A stretch of DNA of 64,000 nucleotides, taken from positions 62,001 through 126,000 of the forward strand of contig NZ_LXER01000015.1 in the NCBI RefSeq assembly GCF_001654925.1, in the 5' to 3' direction. A model generated the notes under the pieces. It saw only the letters and a program-made list of their open reading frames with translations. It searched no databases and was not told the origin of the DNA. Position 1 is the first letter of the stretch. Every line of letters starts with the position of its first letter. The translations under genes and the position numbers were made by a program. Shown piece after piece: positions 34,933 through 44,164 of this stretch. Source of the stretch: Buttiauxella brennerae ATCC 51605 (GTDB lineage: Bacteria > Pseudomonadota > Gammaproteobacteria > Enterobacterales > Enterobacteriaceae).

Positions 34933-36222
34933 TTACAGTGTCACTGATAGCCGCAATGCCAGGGCCGCCAGCGTGACAAACAGCACCGGAATCGTCATCA
35001 CAATGCCCACCCGGAAGTAATAACCCCAGGTAATGGTCATATTTTTCTGCGACAAAACATGCAGCCATAACAATGTTGCAAGACTGCCTATCGGGGTGAT
35101 TTTTGGCCCCAGGTCGCTACCAATTACGTTGGCATAAACCATTGCTTCTTTAATCACGCCGGTGGCTGTGCTGCCTTCGATTGACAGTGCAGCAACGAGT
35201 ACGGTCGGCATATTGTTCATGACAGAAGAGAGGAATGCGCTCAGGAACCCGGTCCCTAATGTAGCCACCCATAAACCATGCTCACTGAGCTGGTTAAGAA
35301 GTGCAGAAAGGTAGTGGGTCAACCCCGCATTACGCAGACCGTAGACCACCAGATACATACCCAGTGAGAAGATAACGATTTGCCACGGCGCGCCACGTAG
35401 CACTTTTCCGGTATTGATCGCATGGCCCCTTTTCGCAACGGCCAACAAGACCAACGCGCCAGCAGCGGCAACAAAACTGACTGGCACGCCGAGCGGCTCC
35501 AGGGCAAAGAAACCGACTAAAAGCAGAACCAATACCAACCAACCGGTCTTAAAGGTATTGATATCCCGTATCGCTTCTTTGGGTGTTTTCAGCAGCGACA
35601 CGTCGTAAACCGCGGGAATATCTTTGCGAAAGAACAGGTGCAGCATGACCAGCGTTGTCGCAATGGCGGCGAGGTTAACCGGCACCATCACTGCTGCATA
35701 TTCTGCAAAACCAAGTTTGAAGAAATCAGCCGAAACGATGTTGACCAGGTTCGAGACAATCAGCGGCAGACTGGCCGTATCGGCGATAAACCCTGCGGCC
35801 ATAACAAAAGCGAGTGTTGCTCCCTGGCTAAAGCCCAGCGCCAGAAGCATCGCAATCACGATAGGCGTCAGGATAAGTGCCGCGCCATCATTGGCAAACA
35901 GTGCCGCGACCATAGCACCCAGCATGATAATCCAGGTAAACAGAAGGCGGCCTCGGCCATTGCCCCAACGGGCAACATGTAACGCGGCCCACTCAAAGAA
36001 ACCGGACTCATCGAGCAAAAGGCTGATGATGATCACCGCGATAAAGGTGGCGGTCGCATTCCAGACTATCTGCCAAACCACCGGAATATCACCCAGCTGT
36101 ACCACTCCCGTCAGTAACGCCAGACCCGCGCCAAATGCGGCACTCCAGCCAATTCCCAACCCTTTAGGCTGCCAGATAACCAGAACGAGAGTGAGCAAAA
36201 AAATAATACCAGCAAGTAGCAT
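34933..36222 (-). CDS. arsB: Arsenite efflux pump ArsB
   Basis: A 429-residue, roughly 12-helix inner-membrane pump that expels arsenite and antimonite (proton-driven, no ArsA here). It shows [79 protein letters not shown] and [16 protein letters not shown], all typical of ArsB. Two Cys-poor halves are intact. It lies between arsR and arsC. Confidence 0.94.
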   Translation of the reverse strand: MLLAGIIFLLTLVLVIWQPKGLGIGWSAAFGAGLALLTGVVQLGDIPVVWQIVWNATATFIAVIIISLLLDESGFFEWAALHVARWGNGRGRLLFTWIIMLGAMVAALFANDGAALILTPIVIAMLLALGFSQGATLAFVMAAGFIADTASLPLIVSNLVNIVSADFFKLGFAEYAAVMVPVNLAAIATTLVMLHLFFRKDIPAVYDVSLLKTPKEAIRDINTFKTGWLVLVLLLVGFFALEPLGVPVSFVAAAGALVLLAVAKRGHAINTGKVLRGAPWQIVIFSLGMYLVVYGLRNAGLTHYLSALLNQLSEHGLWVATLGTGFLSAFLSSVMNNMPTVLVAALSIEGSTATGVIKEAMVYANVIGSDLGPKITPIGSLATLLWLHVLSQKNMTITWGYYFRVGIVMTIPVLFVTLAALALRLSVTL

Positions 36223-36268
36223 CAGGCACTCCGTTCATATTTGTTTAAATGCATATATAAGTTCATAT

Positions 36269-36589
36269 TCAACAGGTACCAGATGAAGCGTTATTGAGTT
36301 TGTTGCAGATGTTTTCTCGTTCACAATTCCAGGCCGAATCAATGATCGCTGCGGCCCAGGCAGGCATGTGTGGCGACAGGCGGTAATGTACCCATTTGCC
36401 TTCCCGACGATCGGTGACCAGGCCTGCTTCACGTAACAGTGCCATATGACGGGATATTTTCGGTTGAGACTCTGCCGTTGCCGCACAAATATCGCAAACG
36501 CACAATTCACCCGTTTCTCTGAGTAGCATCACGATGGTCGCACGGGTTTCATCGGCGAGCAGTTTGAAAAGCTGAACAGGCTGTAGCAT
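36269..36589 (-). CDS. arsR: Arsenic-responsive repressor ArsR
   Basis: A SmtB/ArsR winged-helix repressor released by As(III)/Sb(III). About 106 residues starting MLQPVQLFKLLADETRATIV. The metalloid site ELCVCDIC (Cys-x-Cys-x-x-Cys) sits in the recognition-helix region, followed by SQPKISRHMALLREAGLV and REGKWVHYRLSPHMPAWAA. ATG 36589 gives the usual N-terminus; the frame extends to 36619. It is divergent from arsH with a palindrome between. Confidence 0.92.
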   Translation of the reverse strand: MLQPVQLFKLLADETRATIVMLLRETGELCVCDICAATAESQPKISRHMALLREAGLVTDRREGKWVHYRLSPHMPAWAAAIIDSAWNCERENICNKLNNASSGTC

Positions 36590-36615
36590 GTTGAACCTCG
36601 ATATGAATTGGTGAT

Positions 36616-36635
36616 ACATATGTTAATTCATATGT
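36616..36635. promoter_or_regulatory. Palindrome in the arsR-arsH promoter region (candidate ArsR operator)
   Basis: ACATATG-TTAATT-CATATGT is a perfect 20-bp palindrome in the 86-bp gap between divergent arsR and arsH. ArsR sites are A/T-rich palindromes containing CATAT, so it is the best candidate for joint repression of both units. Confidence 0.65.
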
Positions 36636-36675
36636 GTTAGCTTTTAAAGCACAGCTTTCAAATGGGAGATTTTTT

Positions 36676-37380
36676 ATGGTGCATTTACCCGCACTCGAAC
36701 AGACATACTTTGATGAAACGATCACCAGCAAACTTCAGGATGATACGCAGGCGGCACCACGTATTTTGATTCTCTATGGTTCTGTTCGGCCACGTTCCTA
36801 TAGCCGTTTTGCGGCCGAAGAAGCAGGGCGGTTGCTGGAAAAAATGGGGGCAGAAGTAAAAATCTTTAATCCTTCAGGCTTACCATTGCCCGATGATGCG
36901 CCAGAAACAGATCCAAAAGTGCTCGAATTGCGGGAACTGGTAAGGTGGTGTGATGGAATGATCTGGAGCTCTCCTGAAAGGCACGGCGCCATGAGTTCGG
37001 TGATGAAAGCGCAGATAGACTGGATACCCTTGAGTGAAGGTGCTGTTCGTCCATCACAAGGGAAAACGTTGGCGGTGATGCAAGTTTGCGGCGGGTCGCA
37101 GTCCTTTAATACGGTAAACCAGATGCGGATCCTTGGCCGCTGGATGCGAATGTTCACCATTGCAAATCAGTCATCAGTCCCGAAAGCCTGGCAGGAGTTT
37201 GACGATGAAGGGCGGATGAAACCATCAGCCTGGTATGATCGTATTGTCGATGTCACCGAAGAACTGTTCAAAATGACGTTAATTCTGAAAGGGCACGTGG
37301 GCTACCTTGCAGACCGTTACAGTGAAAGGAAAGAAAGCCATCAGGAACTCTCAGAACGGGTTAACCAGACCAAAATCTGA
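36676..37380 (+). CDS. arsH: ArsH, NADPH-dependent FMN organoarsenical oxidase
   Basis: A 234-residue flavoprotein oxidising toxic trivalent organoarsenicals (and trivalent methylated forms) to pentavalent ones. It carries the FMN loop [20 protein letters not shown] near residue 36, then [40 protein letters not shown] and the C-terminal [14 protein letters not shown] precedes ATG 36676. It is divergent from arsRBC and absent from E. coli K-12. Confidence 0.93.
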   Translation: MVHLPALEQTYFDETITSKLQDDTQAAPRILILYGSVRPRSYSRFAAEEAGRLLEKMGAEVKIFNPSGLPLPDDAPETDPKVLELRELVRWCDGMIWSSPERHGAMSSVMKAQIDWIPLSEGAVRPSQGKTLAVMQVCGGSQSFNTVNQMRILGRWMRMFTIANQSSVPKAWQEFDDEGRMKPSAWYDRIVDVTEELFKMTLILKGHVGYLADRYSERKESHQELSERVNQTKI

Positions 37381-37461
37381 CACTTAAGCAGGTCAGTTGA
37401 TAGATTGCGGGTTTATACCAGGCTTACTTATTCACACACATTCTGAATAAGGTAAATCCTG

Positions 37462-37824
37462 ATGAAAACCGAAATCAAAGGCGGGATTGATATCGCTATA
37501 AAAGTACCGACTCACCAGTATCAACAGACGCTCAATTTTTACCGGACGACCATAGGACTGCCTGAAATTACGGACAAGCCACCGGCGACCGGCTTTATAC
37601 TAGGCCCAAACCGACTGTGGATTGATGAAGCGCCAGGCCTGAGCCAGGCCGAGGTTTGGCTTGAGCTATTTACGCCCGATCATAAATTAGCACTGAAGCA
37701 GGTAGAAGAAAGTGGGGTTGTCCGTTGTGATACCGTCGAACCCTTGCCGGATGGGTTTAAGGGGGGATGGATAATGAGCCCCTCTAATATTGTGCATATG
37801 TTACGAGAACCAGAGGCCTGGTGA
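37462..37824 (+). CDS. VOC/glyoxalase-superfamily protein
   Basis: A 120-residue single vicinal-oxygen-chelate domain (two beta-alpha-beta-beta-beta units). The N-terminal half shows IAIKVPTHQYQQTLNFYRTT IGL and a short metal-poor site, the C-terminal half WLELFTPDHKLALKQVEESG. Function unknown. The spacing of 81 bp after arsH on the same strand leaves a link to arsenic detoxification open but unproven. AAGGT precedes the ATG. Confidence 0.6.
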   Translation: MKTEIKGGIDIAIKVPTHQYQQTLNFYRTTIGLPEITDKPPATGFILGPNRLWIDEAPGLSQAEVWLELFTPDHKLALKQVEESGVVRCDTVEPLPDGFKGGWIMSPSNIVHMLREPEAW

Positions 37825-37872
37825 ACTGGCTTAAATTAAAACCTGATCCTGGACGAAATAAGGAAACCTGTA

Positions 37873-38322
37873 ATGCGTGTTCGTCGTTCTGCGCGTTTGC
37901 TGATTATTAACCCAGCAAACCGAGTTTTACTGTTTCGCTTTGTGCATCATGACGATGCGTTAGCAGGCCGTTCGTATTGGGCAACTCCCGGTGGCGGCGT
38001 TGAGGATGATGAGTCGTTTGAAGATGCCGCCATCAGAGAACTCCATGAAGAAACGGGCATTGTGCGAAACGATGTTGGGCAATGTGTTGCCGAGGGTACA
38101 TTCGAAATGACATTGCCCAGTGGAGAAACCGTTCTGGCGAAAGAGTGTTTTTATATCGTGAAATTCGATAGCAACGATATCAATACCGGCGGTTGGAGTG
38201 TGAATGAAAAATCAGTTATCGAAAGTTACCACTGGTGGTCGCTAAACGAACTTGTTGAAACGGCAGAAATTGTTTATCCGACTGACCTTAATGAAATTCT
38301 ATTAGCATGTTTGTCACTGTAG
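37873..38322 (+). CDS. NUDIX hydrolase, 3' end altered by an IS remnant
   Basis: A 149-residue nucleoside-diphosphate-linked hydrolase with a complete Nudix box: GGGVEDDESFEDAAIRELHE ETGI near residues 39-62, with the metal-binding REIxEE-type core (RELHEE). Substrate unknown. It begins with ATG after AAGGA. The last seven codons (LLACLSL and stop) coincide with transposase-derived DNA, so the natural C-terminus has been replaced; the loss is probably short because the protein keeps the normal fold length. Confidence 0.8.
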   Translation: MRVRRSARLLIINPANRVLLFRFVHHDDALAGRSYWATPGGGVEDDESFEDAAIRELHEETGIVRNDVGQCVAEGTFEMTLPSGETVLAKECFYIVKFDSNDINTGGWSVNEKSVIESYHWWSLNELVETAEIVYPTDLNEILLACLSL

Positions 38323-38525
38323 AACGCGACAGGTTTTTCATGTTTATCAAGATAGTCACACGTGGCCAGCATGTAGTGGAAGGCCGACTCAGTTTCACAT
38401 AAGCACAGGTGTATCAGCTGGCCAATAGCATCATCCATGTAAACCAGAAGACAGCATTTTGATGCACGACCTTCAAACCAAGCCATCAATCATAACAAGC
38501 TCACCAATGCAATCACGTCGGTAAC
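38306..38525 (-). mobile_element. Decayed ISNCY-type transposase fragment
   Basis: On the minus strand one frame reads RRDCIGELVMIDG; a deletion and frameshift follow, and the next frame continues WFEGRASKCCLLVYMDDAIG, then QLIHLCLCETESAFHYMLAT and EKPVAFYSDKHA. These are the catalytic-core residues of the ISNCY transposase group (GEL-IDGS-HDWFEGR-, LLVYVDDAT, KPVAFYSDKH). The four residues normally between IDG and WFEG are gone and both ends of the gene are absent, leaving about 220 bp. It abuts the NUDIX gene and provides its stop codon. Confidence 0.75.
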
Positions 38526-38947
38526 ATCCGTGGTTTCAAGTCGTCAGCCTCTCTCAGGTTTTACATACTCACAATGATATTTAACATTTAACAAACCTTT
38601 ATTTTCGGTCTCGATAACAATTTAATTTGTGGACGTTTCAGGCCAGTCCCTGCATTTACTCTATTGGTTAATCGATAATTACGATAACTCACTGAATAAT
38701 CGATAAACGCATTATTGACTGGAGTGTGGTGTAAAAGTACACCCTGAATAATCTTGAAATGTTTTTTGATAATCATCAATATTCTCTTTCCAGAAAACAA
38801 ACTGGAAGCTATAGAAATTTGTTTTTGATCAAGATAACAAATATTGATGGGCAGATTTTACTGCAAAACATTTTTATTCCCGGAAGAGATAATTAAGTTA
38901 CCTCCAAAGGCAGCGTCTATTTTCTCTTTTACTCCAGTGAGGGTTTT
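38526..38947. other. A/T-rich upstream region of the fimbrial operon
   Basis: About 420 bp with no coding pattern. It contains a perfect 16-bp palindrome GGTGTAAAAGTACACC (38728-38743) and several ATCGAT/AATCGATAA stretches, and it must carry the fimbrial promoter. The TTGGGGCCA inverted repeats of a fim-type phase switch were looked for and not found. Confidence 0.5.
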
Positions 38948-39625
38948 ATGAAAAAGGTATTTCTGGCAAGTATTTTATTTGCAAGCGCTTGTCCATCATG
39001 GGCTGTCGTAACCACCACATTAAAAGTGGCAGGGACATTAACAAATTCAGCATGTGTACCTAATTTGAGTAATGGTGGCGTGGTTGATTTTGGCACTATC
39101 CGTTTAGGCGAATTATCTCCGACGGCAAATAACGCATTGGGTGAACGTACAATAACATTTTCTATTTCTTGTGATTCGCCAACGAAAGTGGGCTGGACAT
39201 CACTAGATAACCGTTCTGCTACCGACCCTAACTTACCGGTCCATTTCGTAGACAGTAATTACACCATGACGGCCACAAGCCAGGTATTTGGCCTGGGTCA
39301 AACCGCTGCGGGCGTGGGTATTGGCTCTTATGCTATTGAAGTGCCAGCATCGGGTGTAACAGCTGATGGCGTGCTGGCGACAATTATGTATAGGCAAAAA
39401 GATCAGTCACCTCAAACCCCATGGACCACGACGCCATTTATGCACGGTCAGGATTCTAATTTCCGTACTGCGTCTGTGGGTGGTGATGACAAAATGCCAA
39501 TCGCATTTACCACAGCAGTATTCCCAATGATTGTTTCGGCAACCATTAAATCAACAAATGCCCTGGCAATTACCGATGACACTCAACTTGATGGTCAGAT
39601 GACAATTAGCCTGGTTTATCTCTGA
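38948..39625 (+). CDS. DUF1120 fimbrial subunit 1
   Basis: A 225-residue secreted protein: signal peptide MKKVFLASILFASACPSWA, then a DUF1120 pilin-like domain. Features are the conserved N-terminal ACVPNLSNGGVVDFGTIRLG (Cys34), ISCDSPTKVGWTSLDNRS (second Cys for the pilin disulfide), and the C-terminal donor-strand-like DTQLDGQMTISLVYL. It is about 45-50% similar by eye to the next gene. Two paralogous subunits precede the chaperone and usher, so it is a probable major or adhesive pilin. Its RBS is GTGAGGG. Confidence 0.82.
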   Translation: MKKVFLASILFASACPSWAVVTTTLKVAGTLTNSACVPNLSNGGVVDFGTIRLGELSPTANNALGERTITFSISCDSPTKVGWTSLDNRSATDPNLPVHFVDSNYTMTATSQVFGLGQTAAGVGIGSYAIEVPASGVTADGVLATIMYRQKDQSPQTPWTTTPFMHGQDSNFRTASVGGDDKMPIAFTTAVFPMIVSATIKSTNALAITDDTQLDGQMTISLVYL

Positions 39626-39690
39626 GAGATAAATATCAATCAACTCAAATACATTTGATTTCTGAGTTCATTTAATTATTGAAGGTTATT

Positions 39691-40365
39691 ATGAAAAAAT
39701 TAACTTTAGCAATAAGTTTGCTTATTGCTGGCATCAGTGCAGCCATGGCAACAGAAACTGCAACATTGCACGTAACAGGGACGTTAACTAATTCGGCATG
39801 TGTTCCAACGCTGAGCAATGGTGGCGTGGCAGATTTCGGGACTGTTCGTTTAGGCGAATTATCTGCGACCGGGACTAACCAATTAGGCTCGCGTGACCTG
39901 GTATTAACCATCAGCTGCGACGCACCGTCTAAAGTTGCGTGGACAACCATGGATAACCGTTCAGATAGCCTGGCAACGCTGCCAATTAATAACGCCTTTG
40001 CAGATGGTTCCCAGAGCCAGAACGCGATTAACCAGTTCGGCGTGGGCAAAACCACAGGCGGCGTGAATATCGGTGCCTATACCATTGCTGTGCTGTCTAA
40101 CGTAATGGCTGATGGCGCAAACAAATCTGCTATTTCCCGCGACGACGGTAACACCACATGGAGCCCGAATAGCCTGGGTGCTATGAATAACAATGCCACC
40201 CGTAAAATGACCGTGGCAGACAGCGCAACGGTTGACCCAATCTCCTTCACTAACGCGACATTCCCATTACGCGTGGCACTGGCGATTCAGGGAACACAAG
40301 CGCTGGCGATTGCTGACGATACCCAGTTAGATGGTCAAACGACTATCAGCCTGGTTTATCTCTGA
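39691..40365 (+). CDS. DUF1120 fimbrial subunit 2
   Basis: A 224-residue paralog of the preceding subunit: signal peptide MKKLTLAISLLIAGISAAMA, ACVPTLSNGGVADFGTVRLG, ISCDAPSKVAWTTMDNRSDS and the same ending DTQLDGQTTISLVYL. The ATG at 39691 has AAGG 7 nt before it; the frame opens 4 codons earlier. The two subunits look like a tandem duplication that has diverged in the middle (residues 90-190), where surface variation is expected. A terminator follows. Confidence 0.82.
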   Translation: MKKLTLAISLLIAGISAAMATETATLHVTGTLTNSACVPTLSNGGVADFGTVRLGELSATGTNQLGSRDLVLTISCDAPSKVAWTTMDNRSDSLATLPINNAFADGSQSQNAINQFGVGKTTGGVNIGAYTIAVLSNVMADGANKSAISRDDGNTTWSPNSLGAMNNNATRKMTVADSATVDPISFTNATFPLRVALAIQGTQALAIADDTQLDGQTTISLVYL

Positions 40366-40390
40366 TTTATTTGTGTAACGCTGAGTATTT

Positions 40391-40416
40391 GGGGCAGTTT
40401 TGCTGCCCCCTTTTTT
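40391..40416 (+). terminator. Terminator between pilin subunits and assembly genes
   Basis: GGGGCAG (40391-40397) and CTGCCCC (40403-40409) with a 5-nt loop, then CTTTTTT. It lies inside the operon, 54 bp before the chaperone gene, so it probably lowers expression of the assembly genes relative to the subunits. Confidence 0.85.
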
Positions 40417-40470
40417 ATTAACGATATTACAGCACGGACTGGCGTGTAATAATTACAGGATTAACTGAAA

Positions 40471-41172
40471 ATGTTTATATCTTCTCCATTATCTCGCCGC
40501 GCGTTGTTGAGTGTTTCTTTGCTATGCGCTACTCCCGTATTTGCTGCAGGTTTAGTCCCGGAAACATCGCTGCTCATTATTGATGAATCCAATATGGGCG
40601 GTACAATAAACCTGGTGAATACCGATGCTTTGCCAAATTTATTATATACCACCATCACCGATTTACCCGATGACAAAGGCGTCCACCTGAATGTTACGCA
40701 ACCGGTGGTGCGAGTGGAACCCGGCCAGACTCAGCAATTGCGTTTTATTATGAAGAGTGATGCGCCATTAACCACCGAGCATTTAAAACGCGTTGTTTTT
40801 GAAGGTATTCCGCCGAAAGATTTTTCTAAGTCTATGAAAGTTGGTTTTAATTTACGTCAGGATATTCCGGTATTAATTCACCCGAAAAACCTGCCAATTG
40901 TAAAAGATGCCTGGACGTTGCTGAACTGGACAAGTACTGGCAGCACCATCACCGTTAAAAACCCAAGCCCATATGTGGTGCGCCTTGCGCTTACAGTCCA
41001 GACGTTGCCTTCAGGGGCAAACGCCAGAATCGGCAAGCCCTATATTCTGCCGGGCGAAATCCTGACAGCCACATTGAATAAACCTGCTACAACCGATAGC
41101 CAGGTTAAGTTTTCACCTGCCAGTCGTTACGGCATTGAAGTTGCGAGTTATACCGCGCCACTCAATAAGTAG
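40471..41172 (+). CDS. Fimbrial periplasmic chaperone (PapD-like)
   Basis: A 233-residue chaperone of the chaperone-usher pathway. The signal peptide ends near ATPVFA|AG. The N-terminal Ig domain has the family motifs TSLLIIDESNMGGTINLVNT and QPVVRVEPGQTQQLRFIM, and the C-terminal domain NPSPYVVRLALTVQ and ILPGEILTATL. The conserved F1-G1 strand region contains TTEHLKRVVFEGIPP. It caps subunits and passes them to the usher encoded 20 bp downstream. Confidence 0.88.
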   Translation: MFISSPLSRRALLSVSLLCATPVFAAGLVPETSLLIIDESNMGGTINLVNTDALPNLLYTTITDLPDDKGVHLNVTQPVVRVEPGQTQQLRFIMKSDAPLTTEHLKRVVFEGIPPKDFSKSMKVGFNLRQDIPVLIHPKNLPIVKDAWTLLNWTSTGSTITVKNPSPYVVRLALTVQTLPSGANARIGKPYILPGEILTATLNKPATTDSQVKFSPASRYGIEVASYTAPLNK

Positions 41173-41192
41173 TCGAAGTTAAGAGAATCAGT

Positions 41193-43604
41193 ATGTATAA
41201 ATTGTCAGACCTGTCATTTTGCCTGCGCGTTATTCTGCGCAGTTCTTTACCTGTAATGCTGTTAAGTCATAGTGCCTGGGCGACAGAATATACATTTGAT
41301 ACTGAAATCTTAAAAAAGCGCGGCGTGGATGCCAGCGTGAATACCTATTTTGCTAATGAAGCTAAATTTTTACCGGGCATGCACCCCGTTTCTTTAAAAG
41401 TGAATGGCAAAGATAAAGGCACTATCGCCGTTCGTTTTGGGCAGAAAGGCGAACTGTGCGTGGATAACGAATTCCTAAGCGCCGCAGGGCTTCAGGCAAT
41501 TAAAGAGCCGGATGCAAAAAGCTGCCACGATTATCATGAAGAAGTCTCGACAGCGACCATAACGCCACTGCCTAACGGCGAACAACTAGTAATTGTTGTC
41601 CCGCCTGAAGCGGTAGCAAACGATCCGGACGGTGCGCTATCTAACGTTTTACACGGTGGCAGCGCAGGTGTGCTGAACTACAACCTTTTTAGCACCTCGA
41701 GCCGTTATGACAGCAGCAGTTCTGATTACCGCCAGGCGATGCTTGAAGGCGGTATGAATATTGCTGACTGGTTTTTACGCAGCAATTACGTCATCACCAG
41801 CAACAATGGAGATTTCACCGCCAACAGCCTGTACACCTACGCGGCACATACCTTTGTAGAGCAAAAACGCCAGTTACAAATAGGGCAGGTGAATGCTATC
41901 TCCGGTTTATTCAGCGGTACGCCAATTAATGGCGTGCAGTGGAGTCCGGAAAGCGCGCTGTTTTCGGGCGATTCCGGTGTCACGGTGCGCGGTATTGCTC
42001 GCGGTGCGCAGGCGCGTGTTGAAGTGCGCCAGACGAGCCAACTTGTCTATTCGACATTAGTGCCGGCGGGGCCATTCACCCTCGATAACGTGCCGATAAT
42101 TCGTAGCAATACCGATCTGGATATTACGGTTGTTGAAACCGACGGCTCATCGAACCATTACGTCATTGCGTATTCTTCGCTGAACGTGCAGCGTTTTGCG
42201 CGTCCGCAGGGCTTTTCATTATCTGTGGGGCAAGTCAGAGACGTGAGTTCGGACTACAGCAACCCGATGGTGGCGAACTATTCCAATGCGTGGCGTTTGC
42301 ATCACGATATCAGCCTTACCGCTTCCGGGGTGCAGGCGAAAGATTACCAGGCCGCAGGCGCATTGCTGGAATACCAGCCCACGACAAACTGGGACATTGG
42401 CACCCGTATGCTGGCAAGCAGAGAATCCTTTGGCGATTCAAGCAAAGGGACGAAAGGCGAGATTTCACTCGGGATTTATCCGCTGGAAACGGTGTCGTTT
42501 TCCGCCTCGGCTGCAAAATACAGCGCGGATTACCGCGAGTTAACCGACGCGTTGAATAAGAATTACACCAGCTATGCCAACAGCTATAGCACATCGGTCA
42601 CCTGGAACCAGGGAATCCTGGGCACGCTGGCGCTTGGCTACAGTCTGAATCAGGGCAGCAAAGACAATAAAGATTCGCGCTATCTGAATGCCACCTGGAG
42701 CAAATCCTATGAGCGGATTTCCATGCAGGTTAATTGGCAAAGTCAGGTGGGCAACAGCAGTAAAGATCAGAACAATGAAGATATTTTCTACGTCAACATT
42801 AGCATTCCGCTTGGCTCGGAAAGCTTTAGCACGCACATGCGAAAGCAGGGTGATGACACTACCGTTGGCGCAACAACCAGCGGCTCTCTGACGCAAAATA
42901 CGGTTTATTCCGTTTCAACCGACCGCGATATTCAGAACAACAACACCAGTTTCAATGGTGACATTAATACCAATCTGCACTACACGCAGCTTGATGTCGG
43001 CGCGGGGGCGGGCAGCAATCACCAGACTAACTACAACATGACGCTAAGCGGCGGGGTGGTTATGCACGAGAACGGCGTCACATTTTCGCCGTACAGCGTG
43101 AAAGATACGTTTGCAATCGCACGCCTTAGCGAAGCTGTGGGCGGCATTGAAATTTCAACCCCGCAAGGCACCATCTGGACAGATGCGTGGGGGCAGGCGG
43201 TGGTACCGGGAATGCCGCTGTATCGCAATGCGCGAATTGAAATTAACAGCAACAGTTTGCCGCAAAGTATGGATCTGGCGAACGGCACAAAAGTCGTTGC
43301 CGTCGGCCATGGTTCGGTGAGCAGGCTCGGCTTCAAAGTGTTGAATTCCCGCCGGGTGATGCTGCGCGTGCTACTGGCGAACGGCGAACCGCTGCAAAAG
43401 GGCGTTTCTGTGGTTGATGAGAAGAGCAATTACATTGTGACCGCCGTCGATGATGGCCATGTTTTCCTTAATGATGTCGGCGGCGTTTCTGAACTGTACG
43501 CAGCCGATGATGACGGTAAGCGCATGTGCCAAATCCACTGGAAACTGCCTGAAAAGCAAGATAAAGAAGCCTTTTACGAGCAAAGCGAGGGCGTATGTCG
43601 ATGA
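41193..43604 (+). CDS. Fimbrial outer-membrane usher
   Basis: An 803-residue outer-membrane usher. The signal peptide ends near SHSAWA|TE. The N-terminal domain (to about 140) has FDTEILKKRGVDASVNTYF. The beta-barrel follows (about 160-620, GGMNIADWFLRSNYVITSNN, FARPQGFSLSVGQVRDVSSD) and the C-terminal domains (about 650-803, GTIWTDAWGQAVVPGMPLYR NARIEINSNSLP). The protein ends with the disulfide pair CQIHWKLPEK...EGVCR. It is complete and in frame. The stop overlaps the next start (ATGA), suggesting coupling. Confidence 0.9.
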   Translation: MYKLSDLSFCLRVILRSSLPVMLLSHSAWATEYTFDTEILKKRGVDASVNTYFANEAKFLPGMHPVSLKVNGKDKGTIAVRFGQKGELCVDNEFLSAAGLQAIKEPDAKSCHDYHEEVSTATITPLPNGEQLVIVVPPEAVANDPDGALSNVLHGGSAGVLNYNLFSTSSRYDSSSSDYRQAMLEGGMNIADWFLRSNYVITSNNGDFTANSLYTYAAHTFVEQKRQLQIGQVNAISGLFSGTPINGVQWSPESALFSGDSGVTVRGIARGAQARVEVRQTSQLVYSTLVPAGPFTLDNVPIIRSNTDLDITVVETDGSSNHYVIAYSSLNVQRFARPQGFSLSVGQVRDVSSDYSNPMVANYSNAWRLHHDISLTASGVQAKDYQAAGALLEYQPTTNWDIGTRMLASRESFGDSSKGTKGEISLGIYPLETVSFSASAAKYSADYRELTDALNKNYTSYANSYSTSVTWNQGILGTLALGYSLNQGSKDNKDSRYLNATWSKSYERISMQVNWQSQVGNSSKDQNNEDIFYVNISIPLGSESFSTHMRKQGDDTTVGATTSGSLTQNTVYSVSTDRDIQNNNTSFNGDINTNLHYTQLDVGAGAGSNHQTNYNMTLSGGVVMHENGVTFSPYSVKDTFAIARLSEAVGGIEISTPQGTIWTDAWGQAVVPGMPLYRNARIEINSNSLPQSMDLANGTKVVAVGHGSVSRLGFKVLNSRRVMLRVLLANGEPLQKGVSVVDEKSNYIVTAVDDGHVFLNDVGGVSELYAADDDGKRMCQIHWKLPEKQDKEAFYEQSEGVCR

Positions 43605-44164
43605 AAAGAAATTTGTTTCACACTCTAACATTGGTATCCCTTTTGGCGACGGCGGTGCCTTGTGTTGCCAGCAGTGATTGCCAGATAACGCTGTCGCAAC
43701 CCACGCTGGATTTGCACGTGCTACGCGCCGACGACGCGGTGAAAAAATCCCGCGACTGGAATGAGATGCAGGAACAGGAAATCAATGTCAGCGTCTATTG
43801 CCCGGATGCACGCAAATTCGCGGTGTTTTTCGGTGGCACAACTAATGGCAAAGACCAGTTTACATTCGGCAGCCAAAGCAACATCAACATGGAAGTCAGC
43901 AAGCTCACGCTGGACGGGCAACATTACGCGGTGAGTAAAACGAATAATCAGGGAAGTTTGGTGGCACAAGGCAGCGCCGCGGATGAACTGCGGGTTGGCA
44001 ACAATGAAGGGATTATGCCCATGGCTGGCAACACTTTGGCGCTGGGGCAACAGATGAATTTCACACTAACAGTGACACCTCGATTAACACCAGGTGAATT
44101 TAAAGTTAGCGACCGCACAACGCTGGTTGCCGATATTTCGTTAACTGTTGTTGATGGGAGTTAA
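43601..44164 (+). CDS. Minor fimbrial component (tip or terminator subunit)
   Basis: A roughly 187-residue secreted protein (signal peptide to about AVPCVA|SS; the alternative ATG at 43595 adds two residues). DCQITLSQPTLDLHVLRADD and VSVYCPDARKFAVFFGG form a Cys pair, and the end is DRTTLVADISLTVVDGS. It does not carry the DUF1120 ACVP motif, so it is probably a tip or anchor subunit. It overlaps the usher stop by four bases (ATGA). After its TAA the same frame stays open for 28 codons, then TAG. Confidence 0.72.
   Translation: MKRNLFHTLTLVSLLATAVPCVASSDCQITLSQPTLDLHVLRADDAVKKSRDWNEMQEQEINVSVYCPDARKFAVFFGGTTNGKDQFTFGSQSNINMEVSKLTLDGQHYAVSKTNNQGSLVAQGSAADELRVGNNEGIMPMAGNTLALGQQMNFTLTVTPRLTPGEFKVSDRTTLVADISLTVVDGS

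Noticed and set aside
38274-38489. Independent small protein of 71 residues on the minus strand
   Set aside because: Its residues match the ISNCY transposase core and the last part is antisense to NUDIX codons; it is a remnant, not a gene.
38526-38947. Invertible fim-type phase switch upstream of the fimbrial operon
   Set aside because: No pair of 9-bp inverted repeats at suitable distance and no recombinase gene nearby.
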